Assembly: GCA_002783405.1 (NCBI GenBank)
Contig: PFGG01000059.1
Coordinates: 1 to 50,167, forward strand
Reading direction: 5' to 3'
Length of the DNA: 50,167 nucleotides
From: a bacterium (Candidatus Blackallbacteria) CG13_big_fil_rev_8_21_14_2_50_49_14
Lineage (GTDB): Bacteria > Cyanobacteriota > Sericytochromatia > UBA7694
The notes under the pieces are model-generated. The model saw only the letters and a list, made by a program, of their open reading frames with translations, did no database searches and was not told the DNA's origin. Shown here one piece after another: positions 1 to 8,429 of the stretch. Within the stretch, counting starts at the first letter, position 1, and every line of letters starts with the position of its first letter. The translations under genes and the position numbers were made by a program.

Positions 1-175
1 GATTGGCGGTGCAGTGGGTGGTTTGGGTGCCGTCACGATCGGTGGCTTGGGCAATCTGGCGCTGGGCTCCCTGGGTCTGGCCGGCATGCCCTTAACGATT
101 GCAACCGTGGCCTTGGGGGCTGTCGGTGGTGTATTGGGTGGCCAACTCGCCAAACCCATGACTGATTCTTTCTAA
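1..175 (+). CDS. C-terminus of glycine-rich hydrophobic protein (5' end outside window)
   Basis: An open frame enters from the left edge and stops at a TAA at 173-175, giving 57 visible residues. They are almost entirely Gly, Ala, Leu, Val and Ile with GxxxG-type spacing, like a membrane-inserting glycine-zipper tail. The segment MPLTIATVALGAVGGVLGG aligns with LPLTIASVAGGVVGSLL near the C-terminus of the next gene, so the two are tandem paralogues. The frame is closed by a strong hairpin terminator about 40 bases downstream, so this is a genuine gene end. No known family is recognised and the function is unknown. Confidence 0.7.
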   Translation, partial: IGGAVGGLGAVTIGGLGNLALGSLGLAGMPLTIATVALGAVGGVLGGQLAKPMTDSF

Positions 176-215
176 AATTAAAGTTTATTTTGTAAAACTC
201 ATCATTACTCCCTTG

Positions 216-260
216 TGTCTGGAAATCTTGCCCAAGATTTCCAGACATTTTTTCTTTTTT
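216..260 (+). terminator. Rho-independent terminator after the first glycine-rich gene
   Basis: A perfect 15-base inverted repeat (TGTCTGGAAATCTTG, 216-230, with its complement at 233-247) leaves a 2-base centre and is followed by a T-rich tract at 248-260. It separates the two glycine-rich paralogues into different transcription units. Confidence 0.9.
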
Positions 261-367
261 GAACACCAATTTTCTTGGAAATGAGCCTGTTTTCTTAACC
301 AGAAACAAGCAAGTTCTTAACCTTTTCTTCTATAACTTAACTAGGAATATTTTCAAAGAAGAAAGCC

Positions 368-1150
368 ATGATAACCCTTCAAGCACTTCCTACAACACCC
401 TCTCTTCCCGCTTTGGGCCAACTGCCTGTCAGCGCGCCGACAAAACCTGTCGTTACGCGGGAAGATATCGATTGGGCACAAAAGCTTGATAAAAAGATGG
501 AAATTGGCTATGTTCCCAGCCCAGAGGATCAGAAGCGCTATAATCAGATTGTGGCCAACCTTACCGCCGTTAAGGATGGCGGAGGCTACGCCTACCAAGA
601 CACCACTTCTTTCAGCAACAATCCCCGTGGTTTCTCTGCGATTGGCAGTTTGGTCGGACGCACCCTTTCAGGGGGCTATGTGGGTTATGCCTATGGCGCA
701 GAATTTGCAACGGTTACCCAGTCTACTTATCAAACCGTTAAGAACGGAATTGTGGGCGGGCAGTTCGGTCAGGCCTTTAAGGGCTTGGCGGGAGGCCTGA
801 AGCAAACAGGAATTATTTCACTCAAGGCCGGTGGTATTTCGAGTGCCATCAATGCCGGCACTTCTTTGATTTCCAACGCGTTTGAAACCATTTCCGGCCG
901 CCAGACAGCCAAAGAAGCTGTGGGCAATGTGGCTGCAGATACGGTGGGCGGCTTTCTCTCGGGGGCTGGTGCCGCTGTCTTTTCGGGCATGACCACTTTG
1001 GGGGTTTCAATTGCCGGAGCAGGCAGTTTGCCGCTTACGATTGCCAGCGTCGCTGGCGGCGTGGTGGGAAGTTTGTTGGTAGACAAGGGTTTCAAAGCTT
1101 CAGGTCTGTTCACCATGTTGAAAAACAAAGTCACCCGGATGTTTGAATAG
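368..1150 (+). CDS. Glycine-rich hydrophobic-tail protein, unknown function
   Basis: 260 residues, starting at an ATG preceded by GAAGAAAG. The first ~75 residues are polar and Pro-rich with no Sec signal. From about residue 88 the protein is very rich in Gly, Ala and Ser, and residues 190-240 form a nearly continuous hydrophobic stretch with GxxxG/GxxG spacing before a short basic tail (KNKVTRMFE). The C-terminal 45 residues resemble the truncated protein just upstream, so this is a tandem pair. Glycine zippers of this kind occur in membrane-inserting peptides, bacteriocin-like proteins and some secreted effectors, but nothing ties this protein to any one of these. I recognise no named family. 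Confidence 0.75.
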   Translation: MITLQALPTTPSLPALGQLPVSAPTKPVVTREDIDWAQKLDKKMEIGYVPSPEDQKRYNQIVANLTAVKDGGGYAYQDTTSFSNNPRGFSAIGSLVGRTLSGGYVGYAYGAEFATVTQSTYQTVKNGIVGGQFGQAFKGLAGGLKQTGIISLKAGGISSAINAGTSLISNAFETISGRQTAKEAVGNVAADTVGGFLSGAGAAVFSGMTTLGVSIAGAGSLPLTIASVAGGVVGSLLVDKGFKASGLFTMLKNKVTRMFE

Positions 1151-1590
1151 CTCATTTTTCGCTGGCTCCAAGGGTTTACGCATTTCACGCTTTTCTTTCT
1201 GATTTTCATCCCTTTCACGCTTTTGCTTTTTCCGTGCTCTGAGTTTTGAGCGCTTCTTCTCTTCACTGTGCTGCATTTAAACTGGGCTCGTCTTGCTTGT
1301 TTTTGAGTTTTACAGGCTAAAATTCGTTTCTATCGCCCATCAATCAAGCGCCCTCTTGCTGCCCGCCTTCGGATTTCTCTTTTCTGATTAGAATGCTTGT
1401 GGCTTGTCTTTACTTGGTTTTGGCTTTGTAGGATCTGTATGAGATAGGTGACGACTTGCTTTGCTCGAATTTCGCACAAGAGTTTAAAAATTTAAGCAAA
1501 AATAGTTAAAAATTGCCAATCGCATATTTTCTTTTTGAAATGATTATGATAAGATTAAGAAATAGTAAAGCTTTGTTTGGGTTAATCGTA
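1151..1590. other. Intergenic region, no gene seen
   Basis: 440 bases without a convincing gene. The + strand is pyrimidine-rich in its first half, with the 12-mer TTTCACGCTTTT repeated at 1183-1194 and 1213-1224. The second half becomes AT-rich and probably holds the promoter of the lipoprotein gene at 1591. I see no clear terminator hairpin and no tRNA. Confidence 0.5.
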
Positions 1591-2556
1591 ATGAAAAAGT
1601 TAAATTTAAGGTTGTCAGTTTCCTTTCTTTCTTCACTGTTTGTGACAACCGCTCTCATGGGCTGTAATGCCTTGCCCAGTGTGCAGGTTGTACCTGCCCA
1701 GCTTCAGCGTGCAGCTGCCTCACAGCCTAAAAATCAAACAGATCGTTATCTGTGCAGCGTTGAAAACCGTGAAGGCAGTGCAATTGTTAAAATTCTCGAT
1801 CTGCAACAACAGGGTGTCCGTTCGGTCATGATCCCCGGGCGTGTAAAAAATATGGATGGGGTTCAGAGCGAAGGAAAGCTCTATGTCAACGCCATTCCAG
1901 CAGGCAGCCAGGATCAGACGATCTACGAAGTCACCATTCAGACGGGCCAGGTACGCCGACTTCTGTCGTTCTCTCAGATTGGTTTAAATACCGAAGACTT
2001 TCTGATTCAAAATGGCAAACTCTATGCTGTAGGTGTTCAGAACCACCGTACCACCTTGATGAGCTATGATTTTAAAGCCTATGGCTGGCAACCCGTTGTT
2101 TACGATTTTCAACCGGGTGTTCTGCAATTTGGCAATCAAAGTCAGGATTTGCAGGTTTTGCATTTTGGTTCAGGCATTATGACCCGCACGATGGTGAACC
2201 TTGCCAACCGTCAGACCTATTCCTTTAACTATTCGTTCAATTACAAGGCGCAAGGCACTGAAGATTATCTCTACAGTGGCATTATTTCACGCAATGGGCG
2301 TTATATCTTTGCCAGCATCAATGATAAAATTGAGCGCTATCAGCTGGAAGACAAGCAGGTCAACCGTTTGGCTCCGATTACGCTGCCCCATGCCCTGCCC
2401 CGCTATGTCGCACTTTCTCAGGATGGGCAGCAACTGTATATTTCACATAATCAGGAAAACCGAATCAGCAGAGTTATTTTTAATCCCGATGGCGTCACCT
2501 ATCGGATTGAAGATTTGGCTTTTCCAGGACATCATCAGGAATTGGCTGTTTTTTAA
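1591..2556 (+). CDS. Lipoprotein with beta-propeller-like repeats
   Basis: 321 residues from the ATG at 1591, which begins a typical lipoprotein signal: MKK, hydrophobic core, lipobox LMGC with Cys25. In-frame ATGs upstream (1513, 1540, 1546) would put 15-26 non-signal residues before it, so 1591 is preferred. The mature part shows repeated strand-turn units ending in phrases such as ALSQDGQQLYISHN, typical of WD40/YVTN-type beta-propellers, but no blade motif is strong enough to name a family. Likely anchored in a membrane facing the periplasm. The stop overlaps the start of the metallophosphoesterase (TAATG), so the two are probably co-translated. Substrate or partner unknown. Confidence 0.75.
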   Translation: MKKLNLRLSVSFLSSLFVTTALMGCNALPSVQVVPAQLQRAAASQPKNQTDRYLCSVENREGSAIVKILDLQQQGVRSVMIPGRVKNMDGVQSEGKLYVNAIPAGSQDQTIYEVTIQTGQVRRLLSFSQIGLNTEDFLIQNGKLYAVGVQNHRTTLMSYDFKAYGWQPVVYDFQPGVLQFGNQSQDLQVLHFGSGIMTRTMVNLANRQTYSFNYSFNYKAQGTEDYLYSGIISRNGRYIFASINDKIERYQLEDKQVNRLAPITLPHALPRYVALSQDGQQLYISHNQENRISRVIFNPDGVTYRIEDLAFPGHHQELAVF

Positions 2557-3353
2557 TGCAGAAGCCCCTGGCTTGGGCCACAGATATCCATTTGGATCAT
2601 TGTGACGCGAATGTGATTGCAGAATTTGCAACGCAGATTCGCGCCACGGGAGCCCAGGTGCTTTGTCTGACAGGGGATTTGGCTGAGTCTCAGAATCTTG
2701 TGGACTATCTTCACTCCCTGGCCGAGATGATTCAAATGCCGATTTATTTTGTCTTGGGCAACCATGATTATTATCATGGCAGCATTGCTTCTGTACGTAA
2801 AACCCTGGCCGATCTCCAAATCCCTGCGCTTCATTGGCTGCCGCATACGGGGCCTGTGGAGCTGGGGGCAAAAGTTTGCCTGATTGGGCATGACGGCTGG
2901 TCAGATGGGCAGCACGGTGATTTTTCACGCTCTACGATTCGCCTCAAAGACTATCGCTTGATTGAAGAATTGGCGCAGGCAGGTCAAGCGGGGTTGCTTG
3001 CGCAATTGCAGGCTTTGGGAGCTGAGTCTGCGGCGTGGTTCCGGGCCCGATTGCCTGAGGTTCTTGCGCATTATCAGCAGGTTTATCTGCTCATGCACCC
3101 CCCGCCTTTTCGCGAGGCTTGTCTCTATGGCACTGAGATTGCTGATGATAATTGGGCTCCCCATTTTATTTGCAAAGCAGTCGGAGATTTGCTTTTGGAG
3201 CTGATGCCTCAGTTTCCCCAAACCCAGTTGACTGTTCTGGCGGGGCATACTCACAACCCCTGTGATATTCAGATTTTAGCCAATCTGCGCGTGCAGGTGG
3301 GCAAGGCCGAGTATGGGGCACCGGCCCTGGCAGGTTTGTTTGATATTTTTTGA
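2556..3353 (+). CDS. Calcineurin-like metallophosphoesterase
   Basis: 265 residues carrying the ordered metal-binding motifs of the superfamily: DxH (D10, H12), GDLAES (D41), GNHD (N69, H70, D71), a later H181 in LMHPPPF, and GHTH (H231, H233). These ligands build the two-metal centre that hydrolyses phosphomono- or diesters. There is no signal peptide, so it is probably cytoplasmic. Its ATG overlaps the stop of the lipoprotein gene by one base, indicating coupling. The substrate cannot be read from the sequence; the family includes cyclic-nucleotide, lipid and nucleotide phosphoesterases. Confidence 0.88.
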   Translation: MQKPLAWATDIHLDHCDANVIAEFATQIRATGAQVLCLTGDLAESQNLVDYLHSLAEMIQMPIYFVLGNHDYYHGSIASVRKTLADLQIPALHWLPHTGPVELGAKVCLIGHDGWSDGQHGDFSRSTIRLKDYRLIEELAQAGQAGLLAQLQALGAESAAWFRARLPEVLAHYQQVYLLMHPPPFREACLYGTEIADDNWAPHFICKAVGDLLLELMPQFPQTQLTVLAGHTHNPCDIQILANLRVQVGKAEYGAPALAGLFDIF

Positions 3354-3417
3354 TTAAACTAGGTCTCTGCTTGGGGGCCGTGTTATCTTAAACGTATCAT
3401 CTGCAAGGAGATCCGCT

Positions 3418-3906
3418 ATGTCTGCATCGGTCTATGATTTTGAAGTCAAAACGATTACGGGTGAAACAACCACCTTGGAGCCCTATCGCAACAAGGTGCT
3501 GGTGATTGTCAATACGGCCAGCAAATGTGGTTTAACCCCACAATATGAAGGGCTTGAAAAGCTTTACAGGTCCTACCGTGAGCAGGGACTTGAAATTTTG
3601 GGGTTTCCCTGTAACCAGTTTGGTTTGCAGGAACCTGGCAGCGAAGCTGAAATTCAAAGTTTTTGTCAATTGAATTTTAAGGTTGATTTTCCCATGTTTT
3701 CTAAGATTGAGGTCAATGGGTCTGATACCCATCCGCTCTATGCCTATTTAAAAGATGAAGCTCCGGGTCTTTTGGGATCTAAGCCGATCAAGTGGAATTT
3801 CACCAAGTTTCTGGTCAACCGTGAAGGCAAAGTTTTAAAACGTTTTGCACCCACCGATACCCCTGAAAGTATGGAGTCTGAAATCAAACGGGCTTTAAAG
3901 AAATAG
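3418..3906 (+). CDS. Glutathione peroxidase family (2-Cys, probably thioredoxin-dependent)
   Basis: 162 residues, full length for a bacterial GPx. The peroxidatic centre is NTASKCG with C37; the rest of the tetrad is Q71 in GLQEPG and W126/N127 in KWNFTKF. FPCNQFG is at 63-69. C83 in the helix before NFKVDFPMF sits where the resolving cysteine lies in thioredoxin-dependent (plant/insect-type) GPx enzymes, so reduction by thioredoxin rather than glutathione is likely. Cytoplasmic; removes H2O2 and organic hydroperoxides. A good AAGGAG lies just before the ATG. It ends 4 bases from the convergent EnvC-like gene, with no hairpin between them. Confidence 0.93.
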   Translation: MSASVYDFEVKTITGETTTLEPYRNKVLVIVNTASKCGLTPQYEGLEKLYRSYREQGLEILGFPCNQFGLQEPGSEAEIQSFCQLNFKVDFPMFSKIEVNGSDTHPLYAYLKDEAPGLLGSKPIKWNFTKFLVNREGKVLKRFAPTDTPESMESEIKRALKK

Positions 3907-3910
3907 GGGT

Positions 3911-5077
3911 TTATCTGAACCAGGGCAGGGGATCGACCGGCGAACCATTTTTACGCACTTCCAAATGCAGGTGGGGCCCTGTACTGTAGCCAGTGCTGCC
4001 CACGGCCGCGATGATTTGGCCCTTACGCACTTTTTGACCCGGTCTGACATAGAAGGCTGAGGTATGGGCATAAAGCGTGACGATGCCTTGCCCATGGTCG
4101 ATCATGACGGCTTTGCCATAGCCTCCCATCCAGGAGGCATCGAGCACAACCCCGTGATCCGCTGCGCGGATCGGTGTGCCTGCGCCTACGCCAAAGTCCA
4201 TGCCTGTGTGTAAACGCCGTGTGCCAAAGATCGGGTGTACACGCCAACCATAGGGAGAGGTCATCGTGCCGCCAAGAATAGGAGACGAGAAGCGACCTGA
4301 GCCGAGGGGCACTGTGCTCATGCGGTTGCTGCGTGAAGCATAGAGTTCGCGCAGATAATCCGCAATTCTGCGCGATTCAGCTTCTAAGGCTTTCATTTCC
4401 CGTTCGTAATAGGCTTTGTCTTTTTGAACCTGTAAAAGTCGGGCCACTTCTTTTTTCTTCTGGTACTCGTGCTGGGCTTTGGCTTCGGCTTGTTTTCGCG
4501 CTTTAATACCCAAATCCTGGCGTTTGATCATTTGCTGGTATTGCAGGCGTTCCAGTTTTTCTTTTTCCAGGCGCATTTCTTCGAGCATTTTTTTGTCCTG
4601 AAGCGCCAGAAATTTGAAATAATTCAGGCGCCGCATAAAAGAGGTCAAATTTTGAGCCTCGACCAATTGGTTAACCTGGGAATAGCGGCGCAGTTTATAC
4701 ATTTCACGCAGGCGATCCTGGGCGCCATCGAGACGGTTTTCCCAGGCCTGTTTGGATTTGAGCAATTGTTGGGTAATTTCTTCGACCTCTTTTTGGGCCA
4801 CTTCATAGCGCCGGTTGGCTTTGTCGAGTTCCAGCTTGGTTCTTTCAAGCTCTTGCTGAATATCTGAAATATTTTCTTTGGATTCTTTGGCCTTGAGTTC
4901 GAGCTGTTTGACCTTGTTTTTGAGGGCCTTGATCCGTGTTTCGTTGTCTTTGAGCTCTTGTACTTTGGTGCGCACTTTTTGCTTGGAAGGCGCACTTTGA
5001 GAGGGCAGAGACAGAGACAAGACAAGACAGGCCAAGACGAGGGCCGCAGATCGTGAAAGATGTTTGGAGAAGCGCAT
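3911..5077 (-). CDS. EnvC-like murein hydrolase / activator, M23 peptidase domain
   Basis: 388 residues: signal peptide (about 1-28), a long Lys/Glu/Gln-rich coiled coil (about 33-245), then an M23 (LytM) domain (about 265-385). The M23 zinc ligands look intact: H290xxxD294 in LHTGMDFG and H369xH371 in GPHLHLEV, with H338 in LYAHTS. With all ligands present it could cleave peptidoglycan cross-links itself, unlike E. coli EnvC, whose degenerate LytM domain only activates amidases. It acts in the periplasm. It is the last gene of a minus-strand run uvrC - small membrane protein - this gene, with 9 bases separating it from the small ORF. Confidence 0.9.
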   Translation of the reverse strand: MRFSKHLSRSAALVLACLVLSLSLPSQSAPSKQKVRTKVQELKDNETRIKALKNKVKQLELKAKESKENISDIQQELERTKLELDKANRRYEVAQKEVEEITQQLLKSKQAWENRLDGAQDRLREMYKLRRYSQVNQLVEAQNLTSFMRRLNYFKFLALQDKKMLEEMRLEKEKLERLQYQQMIKRQDLGIKARKQAEAKAQHEYQKKKEVARLLQVQKDKAYYEREMKALEAESRRIADYLRELYASRSNRMSTVPLGSGRFSSPILGGTMTSPYGWRVHPIFGTRRLHTGMDFGVGAGTPIRAADHGVVLDASWMGGYGKAVMIDHGQGIVTLYAHTSAFYVRPGQKVRKGQIIAAVGSTGYSTGPHLHLEVRKNGSPVDPLPWFR

Positions 5078-5086
5078 AAGCTTATT

Positions 5087-5200
5087 TTACAAAAAGCTGG
5101 CGAGGGATACAACCAGACTCAAAAGGACACTGAAGACCATGGCGGTGATAATGAACCAAACAACGATTTTTTTATTGTTTTGACGAGATTTACGTGACAT
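5087..5200 (-). CDS. 37-residue single-pass membrane protein (DUF4044-like)
   Basis: Short open frame, ATG at 5198-5200 (complement) and TAA at 5087-5089. The product has a basic, polar N-terminus (MSRKSRQNNKK) followed by one hydrophobic segment (IVVWFIITAMVFSVLLSLV, residues 12-30). The layout, especially KK-x-VVW before the membrane segment, resembles the tiny DUF4044 membrane proteins of Firmicutes and Cyanobacteria, but from memory only. It fits exactly between the uvrC stop (10 bases upstream) and the EnvC-like start (9 bases downstream), so a coding role is more likely than chance. Its Shine-Dalgarno would be the AGGAAAT at the end of uvrC, rather far from the ATG. Function unknown. 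Confidence 0.6.
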   Translation of the reverse strand: MSRKSRQNNKKIVVWFIITAMVFSVLLSLVVSLASFL

Positions 5201-5210
5201 AAAGCGAAAA

Positions 5211-7022
5211 TTATTTCCTGAAATATTGGTAAACAGTTTGCGCCACTTTGCGTGGCAGACCGCCTTTGAGCATCAATTCCTGAAGCTCAGCTTTTTTTAT
5301 TTTATCGAGGGAGCCAAAGACCTGCAATAAATGCACCGGGCGATGCGCTCCAATACCGGGTACGCGATCCAGTTCAGAGTGCAGGGTACGCTTCTTGCGC
5401 AGACTGCGATGATAGGTCAGGGCAAAGCGATGGGCCTCGTCTCTTAACTGTTGTAAAAGTTTCAAGGCGGGGGAATGACGCGGCAAGCGAACAGGTTCGT
5501 GGCGATCCGGGAATATCAGCAGTTCTTCTTTTTTTGCCAATCCTACCAGGGCCGGGGGTTTCAATCCTGCTTTGTCAAAGGCGCGCATGGCAGCGCTGAC
5601 CTGACCTTTGCCTCCGTCGATCAGAATTAGATCGGGCAAGGCCTGGTTTTCTTGAGCCAGTTTACGGTAGCGCCGTGAAACCACCTCTTCCATGGAGACG
5701 AAATCATTGGGAATGCCTTCTGCGCTGCGAATTTTATAACGGCGGTAAAGCGCCTTGGCCTGCATTCCATTTTCAAGCGCCACGAGTGAAGCAACGGTTT
5801 CCTGGCCTTGGAAATGCGAAATATCAAAGCCTTCGATCAGATGGGGTGGGTGTTTTAGTTCCAAGAGTTGCCGCAATTCCTCAAGGCCTTCCAGGGCCAA
5901 ATCATAGTGCGCATCAGATTCTGCTTTTTTGAGACCGGCCAAGGCATTTTTTTCAACCATCTCCAGCAGGGCTTTCTTTTCGCCTCTTTGGGGGCAATGC
6001 AGGCCCACTTTTCCCTGACGGCGTTCACGCAACCAGTTTTCCATTAAGGAGGGTTCTTCTAATTCCTGGGGCAATAAGATTTCAGGGGGAATATCAATAT
6101 CCCGTGAATAAAACTGATAGAGAAAACGGGTCAGTATTTCAGAGGGTTCATCTTCCTGGCGAATACTGAAAGTATGGGGTAAGGGGGTTTGTAGAATGCC
6201 TTCGCGCACTGGAAAAACCGCCAAATGGCACATCAGGGGGTTGCGGGCCATATGAATCAGATCCAGATTCCATTCGGGTTTCCCCACAATTTTCTGGTTT
6301 TGGGTTGGCACGATATAGCGTTGCAGGGCTGCCAATATATCGCGCATCTGGGCGGCCTGCTCATATTGCATCTGGGCGGCATGGCTGCGCATGCGGGCTT
6401 CGAGTTTTTCGCGTAAAACCTGAGATTTGCCTTCGAGAAAAAGGCGTATGTCCTGCAACATGTCTTTGTAAGCTTCAGAACTTACTTTTTTTTGACAATG
6501 CCCCAAACAGCGTTTGATTTGAAAATAGATACATACCTGTTTTTCTTTGCGGGGATCTTTGCATTTTTCAACGGGAAAAATTTCACGAATGGCGGCCAAA
6601 AGACCATTGATGGCACTGGCACTTGGGTAGGGGCCAAAATAAAGCGATTTGTCTTTGTGCTGGCGTTGTCTGACCATTTCTACCCGTGGGTAAGCATCTT
6701 GCCAGTTGATGCGGATATAGGGAAACCCTTTGCTATTTTTGAGCAAGGTATTGTATTTGGGTTGGTATTTTCGAATCAGCTGTTCTTCTAAAACCAAAGC
6801 TTCGACTTCAGTATCGGTGATAATGGTTTCGATCCGCGTGACCTGTTCCACCATTTTTTCGATTTTGGGGCCGTGCAAGGGCCGCCCTGTTTGAAAATAA
6901 CTGCGTACCCGGTGCGTGAGTGAACGGGCTTTGCCAATATAAATAATTTGGCCCGCGTGATCATGCATTAAATAAACACCTGGCTGAGAAGGAATGAGTT
7001 TGAGTTGTTCCTGAAGATCCAT
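5211..7022 (-). CDS. uvrC: Excinuclease ABC subunit C
   Basis: 603 residues, normal length. GIY-YIG nuclease at about 14-95 (PGVYLMHD, YIGKA), which makes the 3' incision. Four conserved cysteines at C154, C164, C172 and C176. UvrB-binding UVR motif at about 203-235. RNase H-like endonuclease domain at about 395-540 with D400 (GFDIS), D469 (LIDGG) and H531 (DEAHRFA), which makes the 5' incision. Helix-hairpin-helix DNA-binding tail at about 552-603 (RVPGIG). Works with UvrA/UvrB in nucleotide excision repair; neither is in the window. First gene of the minus-strand run with the small membrane protein and the EnvC-like hydrolase, an uncommon partnership. Confidence 0.97.
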   Translation of the reverse strand: MDLQEQLKLIPSQPGVYLMHDHAGQIIYIGKARSLTHRVRSYFQTGRPLHGPKIEKMVEQVTRIETIITDTEVEALVLEEQLIRKYQPKYNTLLKNSKGFPYIRINWQDAYPRVEMVRQRQHKDKSLYFGPYPSASAINGLLAAIREIFPVEKCKDPRKEKQVCIYFQIKRCLGHCQKKVSSEAYKDMLQDIRLFLEGKSQVLREKLEARMRSHAAQMQYEQAAQMRDILAALQRYIVPTQNQKIVGKPEWNLDLIHMARNPLMCHLAVFPVREGILQTPLPHTFSIRQEDEPSEILTRFLYQFYSRDIDIPPEILLPQELEEPSLMENWLRERRQGKVGLHCPQRGEKKALLEMVEKNALAGLKKAESDAHYDLALEGLEELRQLLELKHPPHLIEGFDISHFQGQETVASLVALENGMQAKALYRRYKIRSAEGIPNDFVSMEEVVSRRYRKLAQENQALPDLILIDGGKGQVSAAMRAFDKAGLKPPALVGLAKKEELLIFPDRHEPVRLPRHSPALKLLQQLRDEAHRFALTYHRSLRKKRTLHSELDRVPGIGAHRPVHLLQVFGSLDKIKKAELQELMLKGGLPRKVAQTVYQYFRK

Positions 7023-7286
7023 TATCTCAGTTTAACAGGCGAGGTGAGCGTCTGAGAGCAGAACTTTTCAGGATATTTTCAAGCGACACAAATGAGAGGT
7101 GCTATAACCCGATGGCGAAACGATTCAAGCAGGCATTCTCAGCGAAGTTGGGGCAAATTATGGTAAAGTATTTTCAGATGGCTGGGGTGGGCTCACCTTT
7201 TTTGATTCCTGTTTTAAGCAGATGCATTATTCAGGCCCAGCACTTAAACCGGTGGAGACTCAGAGCATCATGAAACTCACAAGCGT

Positions 7287-8429
7287 ATGAATCCCAAGCT
7301 GAGGGGTTGGCTGACCCTTGGGTTTTTTCTGGGCCTGGCGGGCTTAATTTACCTGATTCGCGATATTTTACTGCCCTTTATTTTCAGTGGTCTGTTTGTC
7401 TATTTATTGGCCCCTTTTGTTGATTATCTATCGCGTCAGAAATTTTTGGGTAAACCTGTTTCGCGTGGTCTGTGTGTCTTGCTGGCCTATATTTATGTGT
7501 TTATTGGTTTTGGTATTTTAGCCGTGATTGTTTTGCCGCCTTTATACCAAGAGGTGGTGCGCATTGGGCGGGATTTGCCCAATCAGTTTGAGCATTTGCG
7601 GGCTGTGACCTTGCCGACCTTTCTTCAGCAATTGGAGTATCTCAATACCCGGTTTCAGTTGCATCTTGATGTGCAAACCTATGCCAATCAAGGGCTTGAG
7701 ACTCTTTTAAAAGCCAGTGAGGGTCAATTCGAATCCTTGGCCATGCATATGCAGACTTTGGTCAAGCTTTTATTCTCGGCTTTGAGTACCTTTCTGGTTA
7801 TTTTTATCGTCACTGCTTTTGTTTTGATTGACCTGCCCCAAATCAAGCGTGGCTTATTGGAAAATATTCCGGTTCGTTATCGTTCTGGCATTTTGGATCT
7901 GGTACATGCCATTGATAAGGATCTCAGCGGCACGATTCGCGGGCAATTGGTGATTTGCATGATCAATGGCTCTCTGACCACTTTGGGACTCGTTTTATTA
8001 AAGGTTAAGTTTGCCATGACGATTGGTTTGGTGGCAGGGGTCTTCAGTCTGATTCCTGTCTTTGGTGCGGTGATCAGCACCGTTCCCGCTGTGATTATCG
8101 CCTTGACTCAGTCTCTGTGGACCGCCCTGGCTGTGATTGGTGTGATTATTATCATTCATTTGATCGAAGCCAATCTTTTGAATCCCAAGATTTTGGGGCA
8201 TACGGTAGAGTTGCATCCTGCGATTATTGTGTTTGCAATTATTGTTGGAGAGCATTTCTTTGGGGCGGTAGGACTTTTGTTTGGGGTGCCTGTGGCGGCT
8301 ATTCTGCGTTCGATTTTACGTTATCTTTATCGCAAATACTTTGCCGATGAACTTCTTGACTCCCCAGCCCCCGATCCTGCTGTGGAGCAAAACCTTGCCG
8401 AAAATCTCTTGAAGGGAGATCTGGGATGA
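7287..8429 (+). CDS. AI-2E family transporter (PerM/UPF0118-type permease)
   Basis: 380 residues with about eight hydrophobic segments and the central soluble region (about 90-155) typical of the family. Hallmark stretches are present: IRGQLVICMINGSL (217-230), LIPVFGAVISTVP (255-267), HPAIIV (310-315) and GAVGLLFGVP (326-335). Members export small molecules (autoinducer-2 in E. coli TqsA) or act as Na+/H+ antiporters, so the substrate is open. The ATG overlaps the stop of a 6-codon frame (ATGA at 7287-7290), and no clear Shine-Dalgarno is seen. It overlaps the next gene by four bases, making it the head of a three-gene coupled unit. The 264 bases upstream, shared with divergent uvrC, hold no clear gene. 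Confidence 0.9.
   Translation: MNPKLRGWLTLGFFLGLAGLIYLIRDILLPFIFSGLFVYLLAPFVDYLSRQKFLGKPVSRGLCVLLAYIYVFIGFGILAVIVLPPLYQEVVRIGRDLPNQFEHLRAVTLPTFLQQLEYLNTRFQLHLDVQTYANQGLETLLKASEGQFESLAMHMQTLVKLLFSALSTFLVIFIVTAFVLIDLPQIKRGLLENIPVRYRSGILDLVHAIDKDLSGTIRGQLVICMINGSLTTLGLVLLKVKFAMTIGLVAGVFSLIPVFGAVISTVPAVIIALTQSLWTALAVIGVIIIIHLIEANLLNPKILGHTVELHPAIIVFAIIVGEHFFGAVGLLFGVPVAAILRSILRYLYRKYFADELLDSPAPDPAVEQNLAENLLKGDLG

Noticed and set aside
769-1266. 165-codon frame opposite the glycine-rich gene
   Set aside because: Lies mostly antisense to a supported gene and its composition mirrors that gene; shadow frame.
1513-1590. Longer start for the first lipoprotein gene
   Set aside because: It would add 26 residues before a perfect lipoprotein signal; no ribosome site supports it.
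7180-7206. Small GGTG/CACC hairpin followed by T-run
   Set aside because: A 4-bp stem is too weak for a terminator, and on the + strand no gene ends there.
7112-7273. 53-codon frame on the + strand before the AI-2E permease
   Set aside because: It has a GAGAGGTG-like site upstream, but the product has no recognisable pattern and it lies across the region where the permease promoter must be. Not enough support.
7270-7290. Six-codon frame (MKLTSV) whose stop overlaps the permease ATG
   Set aside because: Could be a leader peptide for coupling, but frames this short arise easily by chance and there is no convincing Shine-Dalgarno.
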